Under the pieces are notes generated by a model that saw only the letters and a list, made by a program, of their open reading frames with translations, was not told the origin of the DNA and ran no database searches. A DNA stretch of 64,000 bases from Oopsacas minuta. Taxonomy: Eukaryota > Porifera > Hexactinellida > Lyssacinosida > Leucopsacidae. Shown piece after piece: positions 9,897-21,923 of the stretch. Every line of letters starts with the position of its first letter. Within the stretch, counting starts at the first letter, position 1. The stretch covers positions 62,001 through 126,000 of the forward strand of contig JAKMXF010000362.1 in the NCBI GenBank assembly GCA_024704765.1, read 5' to 3'. The translations under genes were made by a program, and so were the position numbers.

Positions 9897-12101
9897 GCTA
9901 TAGAGAAGAGAGTAGGTATGTACGTGTATGTATTTATTCATTAGTGCAAATTGTTGATACTTAGCAACTAAGGTAAATACAGATTTTAATGCATATACAA
10001 TATAGTAGGAAATACATACACTAAACTATAAATGACAGTTCATTACTCGTTTTATTTATGTAAGGAACTGCTAGAGCAGAGAATCCAGTACAGCAGATAC
10101 AGCAACTTCCGTTATATCGAACACATATATTGCAGTCTGAATTAATAAATATGGTCCCAATTTCCAGACCGAAAAGTAGCATACATTATCCCGGTTATAT
10201 CGGAGCAATTATCGCGGTCCCTTGAGCTTCGATTTAACTGGAGTTTACTGTGCGTTATTTCAGTACCGTTTTCTGATCGCTCGGAACTCTAACCTAAGAA
10301 TTCAATATTTAGGTGTTGTATTAAGCAGTGTTGCCAAATGATCTGTTCAACTGCCTCAGTATATCCATGAGAACTTCATGGCGAAATCCAGGCTTGTGTA
10401 ATGTAAATATTTTGCTAATTTTAAATGTTTATATCATTTTATTTTCATAAAATTCAAATTTCTTGGCATGTTATTTAATAATTTATTCATGAATTAAAGA
10501 GAACTTAAACTAAGGTATCCCTGGTAGGACACTTAGAATGGATATAGCTTTAGTTAGATATATTTGTATTACAGTAATTATTCAATAACGGATGGGACAC
10601 GAAACACTTAAGATACACTTTTATAACGAGACTAGTCCGAATTATAAATCTTCTGTCATTACGTATACTACTCCTGAATATTAATTCGTAGCATAAAATA
10701 GCTGAAACACGAATACAGTGTAATCTCTGAATACTGAAATTATTTGGAGAAGTGGCGGATCTCTCTTAAATTCTTGAGGGGGAAAGTTTGTTAGGTTCTC
10801 CTTGTTTATTGTATTCATTTCTCTAATATTTGTTTCAGCTCCACCACCCGCATACTAATAGAATTTCTTATTGATTTAGGGTAGTGCTAGATAGGTTTAG
10901 ATATTTGAGGTTCTAAGTATGTCACTAAATTCAAACTTGACTAAGTATATTCAATATAACATTTTAGGGAGATTTCAAAAGGGTAAATAGGTTTCTCTGG
11001 GAATATGGCAGATGTGTAAAGTAAACGCATTGTCAGTGCGGCAATAATGATTAAGATGTAGTTTAATATCTTTGACCCCGACTTTGGGTTGCCTCAATTC
11101 TGCATTTTAGGGGTGATAACCCATACCCAAATAATACATTCCACATAGCCAAGAGGCCTAAAATACCTATATGAAGACAATCTCCATTCTGGGTAGTTTC
11201 TATTTCAAATCTGAATTTAGACTATGGCTATTATTTCGAATTTAATTAGCGGTAGTTACCATAGTCCATAGTTACTGGAAAATATGTATAGCTGACAAAG
11301 GGAAAGTGTTACCAAATGCAGAGGATTCTAGCTACCCACTCGAAATTTCGGTATAATGTTATATAACTTATATTGAGTTATATATTTCTCTCCAAGGTTG
11401 AAGTTGGTGACATACCTAGAACATGTCGAACGACAAGGTTTACCTAGAACCATCTTATATGTTTTTGATGAATGTTTCATCCATTATAAATATAATTGGA
11501 TTAGCACTCATTTTATCTAAAAATTTTATTCATGATGGAGGAAATATTATTTGGGGGGTGGCAATTACCCCTGCCTCCCCTCCGCGATATCCGCCACTTA
11601 TTTGGAAGTATAGTTGCATGTTGTCGACTTCTTTGTTGCTTACTTAACATGTGTATATGGTGAATTACAACATCCATGACAGGATGCTTGTCCGTTCTAC
11701 AGGGGGGTTTGGCTAACCGAATTAAGGAGGCGGTTAAAACCTTTTCGATAATAGCCGGTTAACCGCTGCAATTATTCTTAATACTATCAATGATGTTTTG
11801 TGATTAATAGAAATATCAATACATAGCTATTATATATGCAATCGTTATGCGATGTTATCTTTCTAAACTATTGAATATTCGAGAAGACCTAATATGTAAC
11901 ATCTCATAAATACCGAACTAGCAGAATTTGTGTATTTATAATTTCGTGTCTCTCAAATCCGTAGGTATATATTTCCTTAAATTCGTCTACCGCCCCGCAC
12001 ATACGTCTGGATAATACCCTGGATAACCTACCACATATACCTGTATCATGACTTGTTAAGTTCTAATTTGTAACTTTCATATTTACTATTGTCTATTTCA
12101 G
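9897..12101. other. Long intergenic region with element fragments
   Basis: No gene is supported; a 74-codon open frame at 11423 has no family features. Fragments seen: pogo/Tigger-type termini near 10100-10260 ('ccgttatatcgaacac'), 'gtggcggatc' at 10752 and a matching 'gatatccgccactt' at about 11586, and a dispersed repeat at about 11705-11860. The right end includes a good 3' splice site just before the Eph receptor ATG. Confidence 0.45.
11705..11860 (+). repeat. Dispersed repeat, inverted partner at 41600-41765
   Basis: 'ggctaaccgaattaagga' followed by 'ggttaaaaccttttcgata' and 'gaaatatcaatacatagcta' matches the reverse complement of 41600-41765 closely, with a few substitutions and small indels. 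It contains GGTTAA/TTAACC inverted motifs. It is a small non-coding family. Confidence 0.7.
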
Positions 12102-15042
12102 AATTATGTTAGATAAGATATTTAAGATATTTCTTCTAATACTAACATCCTACATAGTACAAGAATCTACTGCTACAGACTGCGGTACCGTTGCACCAGA
12201 TAATACAGTATTGATATTAAACTCTCGTACATATCATACTCCAGGAAATCAAATACGACCTTTTGCTATTCCTGGTTGGGATATTATTGATAAAGATAAT
12301 ATTAGTTATGTGGTTATTGGCAATGTTATCCCATTTGGATGGGAATTGCTTGATAATCCTGGGGATTGCAGTCCTCATTACAGTGCATGCCCAAAGGGTC
12401 CTATATCACCAGATCCTTTAGAAATGAACTGGTTAGTCACTAGGTATTACGTAACAGAAGCTTCTAACATCGTATTGAGAATACGCTGTACTTCTGTTAT
12501 AGAACCTATCATAGATTGCCGTACTGCTATCACAGCTCATTACTATGAGTCAAACCAGAACCTGACAAATGTCAGTTCTCTATTGGACCAATTTAAACCT
12601 ACTCAGCTGTCTATCAATAATTTAACAAATGATGGTTACATGTACTTCTCATTCTCTAAGACACAATCTGGATTCTTCATAGGATTCTTAAACAAAATTC
12701 CTTGTGTAAATGTAGAAAGTTTCTATTTCTATTATTTTGAGTGTCCAGCTGTTACAACAGCAAAATACTCTATCAATGCTACTCTTGCGCCTAGCTTAAC
12801 TAATCAGCCTCTAGTAATACCTCACACTCCCACTTCCACTTGTCCTGACAGATCCCAGCCTGTAGCAACACCTGTATCATTTCAATGCTATGCTAACGGG
12901 ACCTGGATTTTACCTGAGGATCTGTGTGTATGTGTAGCAGGAGCAGAGTATGTTAACATGTCATGTTCTTATTGTTCTCTCAATAGCTACAAGATAGAAT
13001 CAGGTGATCATTTGTGTACTGACTGTCCATTGAATAGCAGTACTGGTGGTAACACATCAGCTACTGAGTGTATCTGTGACGTAGGTTGGTATAGAGGTGT
13101 TGGCGAGGGTGTTATGCTATCCTGCGGTATGAGTCCCTCCGCTGTACGGAATCTACGGATTAATAGAACTGAGTCTGAACTTGTAGCTGAGTGGGATGTA
13201 CCTACCAATTTTGGGAATAGAAAAAAAATTTCATACCGTATGGATTTATATGAAACTATTACAGGTAATATCGTTATAACAGAATTCGTTTTTCCAGAGA
13301 CTGAGTACGATCTTGTCAGTATGGTTAGTGGTAGCACTGAGTATAGGATTATGGTGACGTCACAGAATTCTATTAGCGCTGTATCAAATGTATACAACAG
13401 TGTATCTCTAACTTTTCTATCTTCTTTCCCTACACAATCTACGCTAACATATTCAGATAACAATCTTACCTGGACATACACACTATATGCTGTATCCGAG
13501 TATCAGTTTAAGCTCAGCTATAACCAGATGGTAACAGGTAATATAGTTGTATTGAATGTTAACTCATCTACTTGTCAGGATATGGGAGACTCTGTCAGGA
13601 TATGTCAGATTCTAATTTCTGATTTAAATATCTCTACTGAGGTTATGCTATCATTATTGAACTCATCAGGTCCAAATTCTGATATCATATCCCAATCATT
13701 TACGGTGGTATTACCTACATTACCTATACCAGCAGCATTCGATATAATGGAGATCATATACTACTTCGTTATTCCTATTGCTGGGTGTCTCGTTATCACT
13801 CTATTGCTGTTGATATTAATATCTTGCTGTGTGATATGCTGCTGTAGACGTAGTAGAAATTATTCAATTAAACCTAAAGACAATGAGATGATTCCTCTCC
13901 AGTCACAACTCTATCAAGATCCTAGTCTATACGAAGATCTCAATAAGGCTGTCAGGGCCCTGGCTAAGGAAATACACCCAGATGAAATAGAGAAGGAATC
14001 TATTATTGGGGTAGGAGAATTTGGTGATGTCTGGAAAGGTTATCTTACTCGTAACAACCAGAAAATGCCTGTTGCTCTTAAGATCTTAAAACCTGCATCT
14101 ACTGAGAAGAGTAAAGATGATTTCTTTAAAGAGGCATCAGTCATGGGACAGTTCAGCCATCCTAACGTTATTTTCTTGTACGGAGTTACACTTAAGAAAC
14201 CGATAATGATAGTAACTCCATTCATGGAGAATGGATCTCTTGACAATTATTTGGTAACTAATATGAATAACATTCCATTCAAAGAGCTGGTTGCTATATG
14301 CTACGGGGTGTCACGGGGTATGGTTTATCTGTCTCTACTTGGCTATGTACACAGAGATTTAGCTGCTAGGAATATTCTCGTAGACACGGATTTAACTCCT
14401 AAAATTACAGATTTCGGTTTGTCCCGAGAGACTGAGGAGAACTACTATCGGGTACAGACAGGTGGTAAGATCCCGGTCCGTTGGACAGCTCCAGAAGCTA
14501 TTCTCTACAGGAAGTTTAATACAACAAGTGATATGTGGAGCTTCGGGGTGCTCATGTGGGAGGTGATGTCATTTGGACAAGTCCCCTACGGAGATACAGA
14601 AAACTTAACTATCATGGAGGAGCTACAGAAAGGATACCGTCTGCCAGTTCCTGACCGCTGTCCTTCTGTCATATACAACTTAATGCTTAACTGCTGGAAT
14701 GATAATCCTAATCATAGACCTAGCTTTACAAACATACAACAGTCTCTGCTTCAGATAATAGAGGCTAATAAAACTCGTCCTAATTCTGCTATAGTTAAAC
14801 TTAATACACAGAATCCGCTTAATCATACCACGCTAGACTCATGGCTAACTTCTCTAAAGCTAGAGAAATATGCTCTCAATTTCCGTGAGAATGGATACTC
14901 ACAGATTTCCTCTGCCTGGCATATGTCTGATGCTGAGCTATTCAAGATAGGCATTATCCCAGCTGGACACAGGAATAAGATAATGTCGAGCATTCACAGG
15001 GCTAATAGTCAGCTCTGCTTTACATATTCTGTTCCTCTATAG
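12102..15042 (+). CDS. Eph receptor tyrosine kinase, one coding exon
   Basis: The start is the ATG at 12106, four bases after a splice acceptor ('ttgtctatttcag'), so a 5'UTR intron or trans-spliced leader is likely. The 978 aa protein has a signal peptide (1-23) and an ephrin-binding-like domain (about 26-214; note 'WLVTRYY', 'GFFIGFLNKIPC' and paired Cys). It continues with a Cys-rich region (246-340), one clear and one weak FN3 domain (342-535), and a TM helix (550-579). The juxtamembrane 'LYQDPSLYEDLNKAVRALAK' has the two regulatory tyrosines of Eph receptors. The kinase (630-895) has GVGEFG, Lys659, 'HRDLAARN' (749-756), DFG 769-771 and 'RWTAPEAI', so it should be active. A SAM domain fills 908-968. 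Ephs bind membrane ephrins to steer cell contact and sorting. A coding region of nearly 3 kb without introns is unusual for this family. Confidence 0.92.
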
Positions 15043-15933
15043 TTGTGTGTATTTGTTTTAGAAACTAAGTTAATATTGAACTTTTGAATATTTTTACTGT
15101 ATATATTTGTTAATGCTGTTTTATCTTGTGAATACATAAACTGTTATGCTTCTTGCTTCTAATATGCTATCTAATCAATTTGCAGGGAATGATCCAGTGG
15201 ATTGGATGTCTAACCAGTAACCACCCTATTTTAGGCCTAGCTATGGTAAAAATATGCTACTTGGAAAATTACTGGCGAAATGGGATCAGACCCATTACCA
15301 ATAGAATGGAAATGCTATGTAACTACGTATATTTAGCTCATTCATAGCAAAGTAATATTGTTTAATGGGAAACAGAGTTTGACTTTTATTTGGATTAAAT
15401 CAATTGAAACTTTACATCTGTCCCTCTCCATTTGAGTTTATTTTATAATGAATCACAGAGGTTTGTTGAGTTTTTTGGTTTTTAGATAGCTGTAGCATGA
15501 TTGATTGGCCAATATTCCAGACATGGAGTTTGTATTATGTGTAATAAAATTCCCTAATTTTTATTACATAGTTGTGAAGTAATTGTACGTATAGGGGTCG
15601 TTCAAACGGTACAGAACGCAAGTTTCCATAAATTTTACCCCCTCCCCTCCTGCGTTCCGTTTTTGACCAATTTGTAACACAATAAGAATAGGGACGTCAC
15701 ACTTTGCATATCACCCTCCTCCCCTTGGTAGTGTTACGTAATGTTTGAACAGCCCCTTACAGTAGAACATCATTATAACGAAGTCAGGTAACACGTAACT
15801 ATGAATAATAAGCATTTAGTGTATATGATAACAATCTTATTATGCTCCAATATTATTCATATATAGTAAACAGGCACTGAGCTCCGAATAAGGAGTATGA
15901 ATTTCTACGGTTTCGTATTTCTCTTTCCATGTA
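15043..15933. other. Intergenic with a small inverted-repeat element
   Basis: Besides the element at 15594-15756 nothing coding is supported. An open frame at 15153-15347 lacks family features. Confidence 0.4.
15594..15756. mobile_element. MITE-like element with GGGGYYGTTCAAAC termini
   Basis: It begins 'ggggtcgttcaaac' and ends with the reverse complement of 'ggggctgttcaaac'. Inside, 'acagaacgca' and 'tgcgttccgt' form a second inverted pair. About 163 bp, GC-rich compared with its surroundings and without coding. A related 'gtccaaacgttatgtaac' stretch lies at about 36111. Confidence 0.6.
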
Positions 15934-18013
15934 CAGTCAAACCTCCAATAGTGAACACCTCTCATTAGTGAACACCTCCAAATAGTGAACACTATATTCT
16001 GGTCCCAAATATTTCCCTATCAAATAATATTTATAAGAACCTCTCTTTAATGAACACCTCTATACTGTGAATAGTGAACACCTTATTTGAACATTTCATA
16101 AGTAAGATCTCAATTAGAATGAACCTCCAATTAGTGAACATGGGTCAGGTTTCTGAATACAAAATAAACAGTGTTATATGAAAAGCGTGAAAAGATAATG
16201 TCACATATGCATATACTACTAATAAGTTATCAATTGCCAACGTATAACGTACTAATACGTAGTTTAGAATTACTCTACCAACTCAGGTTATTTTAGCCAT
16301 CTATCCGTGATGTCACTAAAAAGGAAAAATCTTACAATATCCGAAAAGCTCAATGTAATAGAATTTGCCTCAACGCACAGCCAGCGTGATGTAGCTGATC
16401 GATTTGGTATATCTGTGGGAGCCGTAAATAACATTCTTAAGAAGAAACAGGAAATCCAAATGGCTTGCGAAGAAAACTGTAACCCACAAATGAAGCGAGT
16501 TAGATTGTCTAGTCATTGTGAAGTTAATGATCTTATTTGGCAGTGGTTTGTAACAGCTAGATCAAAGAATATACCAATTTCAGGACCTATCTTACAAGCA
16601 AAGGGCATAGATTTTGCCGAACAACTAGGTATACCATTCAAAGCCTCTAATGGCTGGTTGGAAAAGTTCAGGTCAAGGTACAATATAGCATTCAAGACAC
16701 TATGCGGTGAAAGTGCCAGTGTTGATTCGGGGACTGTTGATACATGGAAGCAACAATTACATACGATAATAGGTGGTTACAGCCCTGAAGATATTTTCAA
16801 TTGTGATGAAACAGGTCTCTACTATAAGGTTTTGCCAACTAAGTCTCTTGTAGAGAAAAACAAAATTTGCAACGGAACAAAGACGTCAAAGGATAGGTTG
16901 ACAATTCTTTTGTGTGCGAATATGTCGGGTACGGAAAAATTGAAACTATTGATGATAGGGAAAAGTCAGAATCCTAGGTGCTTCAAACACATGGACTTTA
17001 GTCAAATGCCGGTGCAATGGAAAGCAAACAAAAAGGCTTGGATGGATAGTAGTATATTTGGAGAATGGTTGAAGGATATCAACAATAAAATGAAGCGACA
17101 AAAGAGAAAGATTCTTGTATTCATTGATAATGCTACAAGTCATCCTCATTCAGTATTTAGTAATATTGAGTTAAAGTTTTTTCCTGCAAATTGTACATCC
17201 CAATTACAGCCAATGGATCAAGGAATTATACAGTCTATGAAACTTTCTTATAGGAAGATCCTCTTAATGGATGTACTAAGCAGAGTTGAATCTTGTGATT
17301 CTGGGCAAGGACTAATTAAATCGATCACAGTTAAGCATGCGTTGTATTGGGCAGCCCAAGCTTGGGAAAATGTCAAATCTGAAACTATTCAGAAATGTTT
17401 CGCAGATGCTGGATTTGGTTTCTATGAACACGCAAATCTTGACCATGAAGAAAATATCCAAAATATGATTGATGATTTGTCTTCCAGTCTTGGAATCGAA
17501 TGTTGTTCAGGAATTAACTTCATGAATATCGATGAAGAGGAACAATTACTGCATGCATATACTGATGATGATTGGGAAACACAGCTAATAGAAAATTATT
17601 TATCACCAGCAGACAATGAAACATTAGAATTGGATGAAGAAAGCGACTCAGATATTCCAATCTCAAAAGCTCCAACAGTAAAAGAAGTACTGTATTCATT
17701 GGATGTAATAAAGACATTCAGCAATAACGACAGTAAGGTGTTTGGAGCTGTAATGAAAGCTGAATCAGCAATCAAAGAGCTAATATCAGAAGGAACATGT
17801 CAAAGGCAGTCAAAACTTACTGATTATTTGGAGAAAATTAATTAATAGCTAAAAACACATTAACATTGCATACTTAAATCATAATACATTTCATATAGCT
17901 TATTAAAATTTCATTGTTATACTATTTCAATGTAACCTCTCATTAATGAACACCTCGCTATAATGAACAAAAAAATCTGTCCCGAGGGTGTTCACTATGG
18001 AGAGGTTTGACTG
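15934..18013 (+). mobile_element. pogo/Tigger-type DNA transposon, apparently full length
   Basis: The element is 2,080 bp, bounded by TA dinucleotides (15932-15933 and 18014-18015), the target duplication of this superfamily. The ends start 'cagtcaaacctcc' and, reverse-complemented, 'cagtcaaacctctcc'. Both subterminal regions carry repeated 'tagtgaacacct'-like 12-mers: five or more on the left (15950-16145) and two or three on the right. The single long ORF is the transposase at 16307-17845. Confidence 0.93.
16307..17845 (+). CDS. pogo/Tigger transposase
   Basis: A 512 aa uninterrupted ORF; the second Met (16310) is an equally good start. The N-terminal CENP-B-type helix-turn-helix has 'LTISEKLNVIEFA' and 'DVADRFGISVGAVNNILKKK'. 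A second Tc5/CENP-B helix-turn-helix follows (about 75-135, 'GWLEKFRSRYNI'). The DDE/DDD catalytic core shows 'FNCDETGLYYK', 'VFIDNATSHPHS' and 'NCTSQLQPMDQGIIQS'; the last two aspartates are 30 residues apart, the DD30D spacing of pogo elements. The C-terminal 100 residues are acidic and variable. The protein cuts and pastes the surrounding element by binding its terminal motifs. No stop or frameshift is present, so the copy may be young and active. Confidence 0.93.
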   Translation: MMSLKRKNLTISEKLNVIEFASTHSQRDVADRFGISVGAVNNILKKKQEIQMACEENCNPQMKRVRLSSHCEVNDLIWQWFVTARSKNIPISGPILQAKGIDFAEQLGIPFKASNGWLEKFRSRYNIAFKTLCGESASVDSGTVDTWKQQLHTIIGGYSPEDIFNCDETGLYYKVLPTKSLVEKNKICNGTKTSKDRLTILLCANMSGTEKLKLLMIGKSQNPRCFKHMDFSQMPVQWKANKKAWMDSSIFGEWLKDINNKMKRQKRKILVFIDNATSHPHSVFSNIELKFFPANCTSQLQPMDQGIIQSMKLSYRKILLMDVLSRVESCDSGQGLIKSITVKHALYWAAQAWENVKSETIQKCFADAGFGFYEHANLDHEENIQNMIDDLSSSLGIECCSGINFMNIDEEEQLLHAYTDDDWETQLIENYLSPADNETLELDEESDSDIPISKAPTVKEVLYSLDVIKTFSNNDSKVFGAVMKAESAIKELISEGTCQRQSKLTDYLEKIN

Positions 18014-18015
18014 TA

Positions 18016-19073
18016 TACGAAATCTTAGAATTATCCTACATCTTAATATTGTAGAAATTACATGCAATTTCTATATTAAAGCTAAGCATATTTTAATCAG
18101 GATTAACCGGGTTATGTTGTAACACGATCAAATTTATATATTATCCGAATTCATCCGAATTGCATTTAATATTCCTATATATCAATAACAGGTAGAACCA
18201 ACAGGTTAATTGTAATCTGATGTACGTACTGTAATATATTTTAATTATAATTCAATTGTATATCTGTAATTACCTTGACCGCTACACCCATTGAGAATAA
18301 GTTATATATTTCTGGGGCGTAACTAGAGATCCCAGAGCGAGGAGGCAAAGATGGTTTTCTTCAATATAATGGTGATTACAATAGGGAGATGAGGCAACGC
18401 CCTGAACTTCCTCTGCCTCAATGGTAGTTACGCCTTAGTATTTATTTATGCATTCTTGTCAACCGTCCAGAATTTCCTATACAGTCCACCGATTTGCTAG
18501 TCTAGGGTTCCATGGATTCATCAAACTTGTCCAGGGATTTACAATGCATTGATTAATAATTATTGAATGAGCTCTACGCTCTAGGTCCCAAATACACCAG
18601 AATTTTTGTGCGTTTAGGGAGTAGCAGGACTAGCAACTTTTCATCTAGAATATTATAAACGTATAGTATTATACTTTATTAATTTATTATAATTTTAATT
18701 TCGAAGCGATTTAAGCCAAACATTTTGATTCATAAGTAGCACAGTAAATTGAGTTGACAAAGGTTAACAAGTATATTATGGTCAGTAATATATTTTCTAC
18801 ATACTACATACACAGTATATCATATCTGTACAGCGTGAATATCTGATTCAGCATATGCGAATTACAGTAGAATCCCGTTTTTATGAACACCAACGGACGT
18901 TCAAATTTTGTTCGGTTTATTCGATTTCATATTACCGACCGTGTACTGTATTTAATTTGATTTAATAGAATGTATTATCAGTCCCTAATGGTATTATTCA
19001 TACAAATACTACTTTCCAAACAGGACAAGTCATGTGTCCTTTACTTTTGAATATAATTCTGAACATTTCTTGC
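18016..19073. other. Intergenic with small inverted-repeat elements
   Basis: Contains the GGCGTAACTA element at 18314-18436 and a 'cagtagaatcccgttttta' terminus fragment at 18866. No gene supported. Confidence 0.45.
18314..18436. mobile_element. Short MITE with GGCGTAACTA termini
   Basis: The left end reads 'ggggcgtaactagagat' and the right end 'ggtagttacgcctta', so the ends are inverted over about 11 bp. A left end of the same type recurs at 42841 ('ggggcgtaactagaatcc'). About 123 bp, no coding. Confidence 0.6.
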
Positions 19074-20204
19074 CTACAAGAGTGATTCTCTTAGAGAATA
19101 ACAGTATGCAGTACGTCTCTCTTCGATCTTTGTCTTGACAATGAGTGTAATTGTCATTATGATATAAGGCCCTGCAAACATTAATGTACCAGCTGTAATA
19201 AGAGTTTTCTCAATGATAGCAAATATCAGAAGGAAAATCTCAAAAGTGGGGAGTTGATCTTGTCTGAGCGGGGATTGATAATATACATTGTATAGATAGG
19301 GGAAGAGACACTGTCCGTAATAGAGGAATAGTCCTATTATGATTTCTATAAACTCTATCACTTCTGCAAGGTAAAATAATAGAACTCCGATTGCAAGAGT
19401 AATTATTGAAAAGTTGAAATATTCGTTCTGTTTCTTATGTAACTTCAGTAATAGCAGCTCGTTGTTATGGTACAAATCCTGACTCCTCCATTTCAATACT
19501 CTACTGAAGAATTTCGCATGTTTACAAGTCTGTATGAATAGGGTAAGGAATATTATCAGTGCCAAGAGACGACCGAATACTATGAATTGTGGGATAACTC
19601 CTAATATGAATATTATAACCGAGAACACTACTGTGTATTTGATTGGACGATATATCTTCTCGTATTTCCAAATCTTAGTGACGTATGTATTGGAAATGAA
19701 TTTGAATAAACACACTACTACACCCAGTATTAGAATGCTATTAGTTCTAGCAAAACAAAGAAATATGAAAGTAGGTGGATATCTCAGTTCATGAACCCAG
19801 GCTCTCTTGCTGTAAACTATTGATATACAGGTGGAGTTATAAGGTAGAGATAAGTTTTTTAAGAAAGGAGAAATACTGGTCAACTCAGGGTAGAGAAATC
19901 CTAACCAGTAAGAAATGAATGAGATAAACTCTAGAGTAAGGAGAGTGAATAGGAATTTTCCTTGTGTTATCCTATTCTCACATTCTATTAATTCTATTCT
20001 TGTATGCTGATCCTTCTGTTGTATATTCTTAATACGTCTCATTTTCTGGTAAGCTAACCTTATCTTCATTATAACATGGATACTCCATCCCACTTGTAAT
20101 ACAAGCCCGATACTCCCTGTAGTTATTAATAATGCCGCTTCTGTTATTGATACATACTCATTCAGCTGTTTAATAGCTTGTAAATACTTCAAGTTATCCT
20201 CCAT
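19074..20204 (-). CDS. Orphan multi-pass membrane protein
   Basis: A single-exon 376 aa protein with about seven hydrophobic segments: roughly residues 22-48, 83-105, 143-170, 188-208, 210-226, 264-297 and 319-357, some long enough to span twice. There is no signal peptide. Basic clusters follow segment 1 (KMRRIKN) and the last segment (KTKIEERR), which suggests these face the cytoplasm. Possible N-glycosylation sites lie between segments 2 and 3 (NLS, NST). I do not recognise the family: GPCR signatures such as DRY or NPxxY are absent. A divergent chemoreceptor-like or transporter-like protein is possible but unproven. Its nearest neighbour, on the same strand, is the Rab-like gene. Confidence 0.65.
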   Translation of the reverse strand: MEDNLKYLQAIKQLNEYVSITEAALLITTGSIGLVLQVGWSIHVIMKIRLAYQKMRRIKNIQQKDQHTRIELIECENRITQGKFLFTLLTLEFISFISYWLGFLYPELTSISPFLKNLSLPYNSTCISIVYSKRAWVHELRYPPTFIFLCFARTNSILILGVVVCLFKFISNTYVTKIWKYEKIYRPIKYTVVFSVIIFILGVIPQFIVFGRLLALIIFLTLFIQTCKHAKFFSRVLKWRSQDLYHNNELLLLKLHKKQNEYFNFSIITLAIGVLLFYLAEVIEFIEIIIGLFLYYGQCLFPYLYNVYYQSPLRQDQLPTFEIFLLIFAIIEKTLITAGTLMFAGPYIIMTITLIVKTKIEERRTAYCYSLRESLL

Positions 20205-21923
20205 AAAATGGAAATTTCTGCATATTAATTATTAAATCTATTTTATAGTTGATTTCGTTGTTGGAATTCCAATTTATTGCTTATCTGATAAACTTTATCA
20301 TACTTTCAATTTTATTTTACGAATTGATTTGTGATTTATTAGAAATAGAATGAAACCGCCGCCGTATACACAATAATAATATTATGTCATGTGTTATTCT
20401 AATATGATTTGTTTATAGGAAATTTATCGAGTAAGCTAGGTTGTTTGCTCTTTCAGTATTTACATTATATACTTAATTAAATGATGTATTCATATTCCTA
20501 AGAATTACTCGTTGTTTTGGTTATGTTACTTACTTCTTCGTGCTTTGATTTACAATTAATTATTAAATATACAAATCAGGGATAAATACAAATAAAGGAA
20601 TTTATAACTCCTTATTTGGTCATACTCGTGTATTTACCCTACCTGATTGTTTTCTACAGTTTTATTTATAAAGTAATTATGTTTTATAGATATACTCCTT
20701 CTAAATCAAATTTGGAAATATTTTCCTGATTTAGATCGGTCAAATGCAGTTTCAGGTTCGGGTCGCTACGGCTAGATTCCAACTCTTATCTAAATGAGAT
20801 ACTGAAGTAGCATTTGTGTGTGTGATGGTAGAATTTAGTAGGAAGATTATACTAGCATTCTAAACGAATACTCGAATCTATTATATCATTTGTCGATAAG
20901 GTTTTTAGTGCAGCTCCTATAGAGATATGTCCTAATGGCATGGACGACGGATCCGGACGTCCGTCCGCGCGGTCGTGCTAAATCTAACAGTCAAATGAAC
21001 ATGAAAATTGGGATACATTTACATTTTGGGTCGGATATTTGCACCTCGGGTATAAATTTTTCTAAAGTGAATATTTCACACCTTTTTGGTGATTAATCAT
21101 ATTTTCACACCTTTCTATGTAAAATACGAAGCAAGCTAGGGATTAGGTTTCAACATGTTATCAGGAGTAATTGGGTGCATAGAGTCCGATTTTGACATTT
21201 TCAAATCTATATCTAAATGATCTATCATATGATTATCATATTTTCACACCTTCTAAATCATGCTAGAGATCTCGTTTAACTGCTAGTAAGATAAAATATA
21301 ATTCTAGTGAAATATGGTTAGTCAAATTAGAATCTACTTGCTCGATTGCCCCTTAGCTAGACGAAACTGATGCCTTATAATTATGTTTGAAGATCATTTA
21401 GAGGATCGATATGCTTGTAACTAGACTCAGTTCGTCTAGCGGTGTCGAACAAGGGGTCGTTATTAGACTAAAAGATAATTATAATATATTAATGATCAGA
21501 CAATGTTTATTGTGTAAAATAATGTTAAAAATAGTGAATATTTTATTGCATTTTTAGAGATATTCTGTATTATAATCATTTATAAATGTATCAACTTAAA
21601 ACTGTGTTTGCATTTTTAAGCTCCTTAATAAGAGGTTCTATATTAGACTCCACCAATTTCCTCTTTTGGATCACAGTGATGTTAGTTGTTAGATCGCCAT
21701 TTCTAGTCTTGCAGCTGATAAATATTAATTAATTCAATTCTTCTCGATCTGATATTATATTACGTCACTTCGTAATTGATTTTAATAAACCATATTTTGG
21801 TAATTTCATTGATTTAATCAGTAATTATGCGAAATCTAACAATAATCAAACAATTAATTCTGCCTTAGCCGCGCGTATAGTGATGGCCTGCTAGGCTGCT
21901 GTTACTCATATTCAGGATTATTA
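20205..21923. other. Intergenic with repeat fragments
   Basis: A GC-rich patch at about 20940-21000 ('cgtccgtccgcgcggtcgtg') is related to the repeat copies at 33950 and 35740. A pair of inverted arms around 'tagacgaaactga' (about 21359) and 'tcagttcgtcta' (about 21428) suggests a short MITE near 21345-21460. A 'catattttcacacct' motif recurs three times between 21060 and 21250. No gene supported. Confidence 0.45.

Noticed and set aside
11423-11647. 74-codon frame
   Set aside because: No recognisable protein, and its 3' half lies in a GC-rich repeat-like patch.
15153-15347. 64-codon frame after the Eph receptor
   Set aside because: No domain, and the Eph receptor is already complete with its SAM domain.
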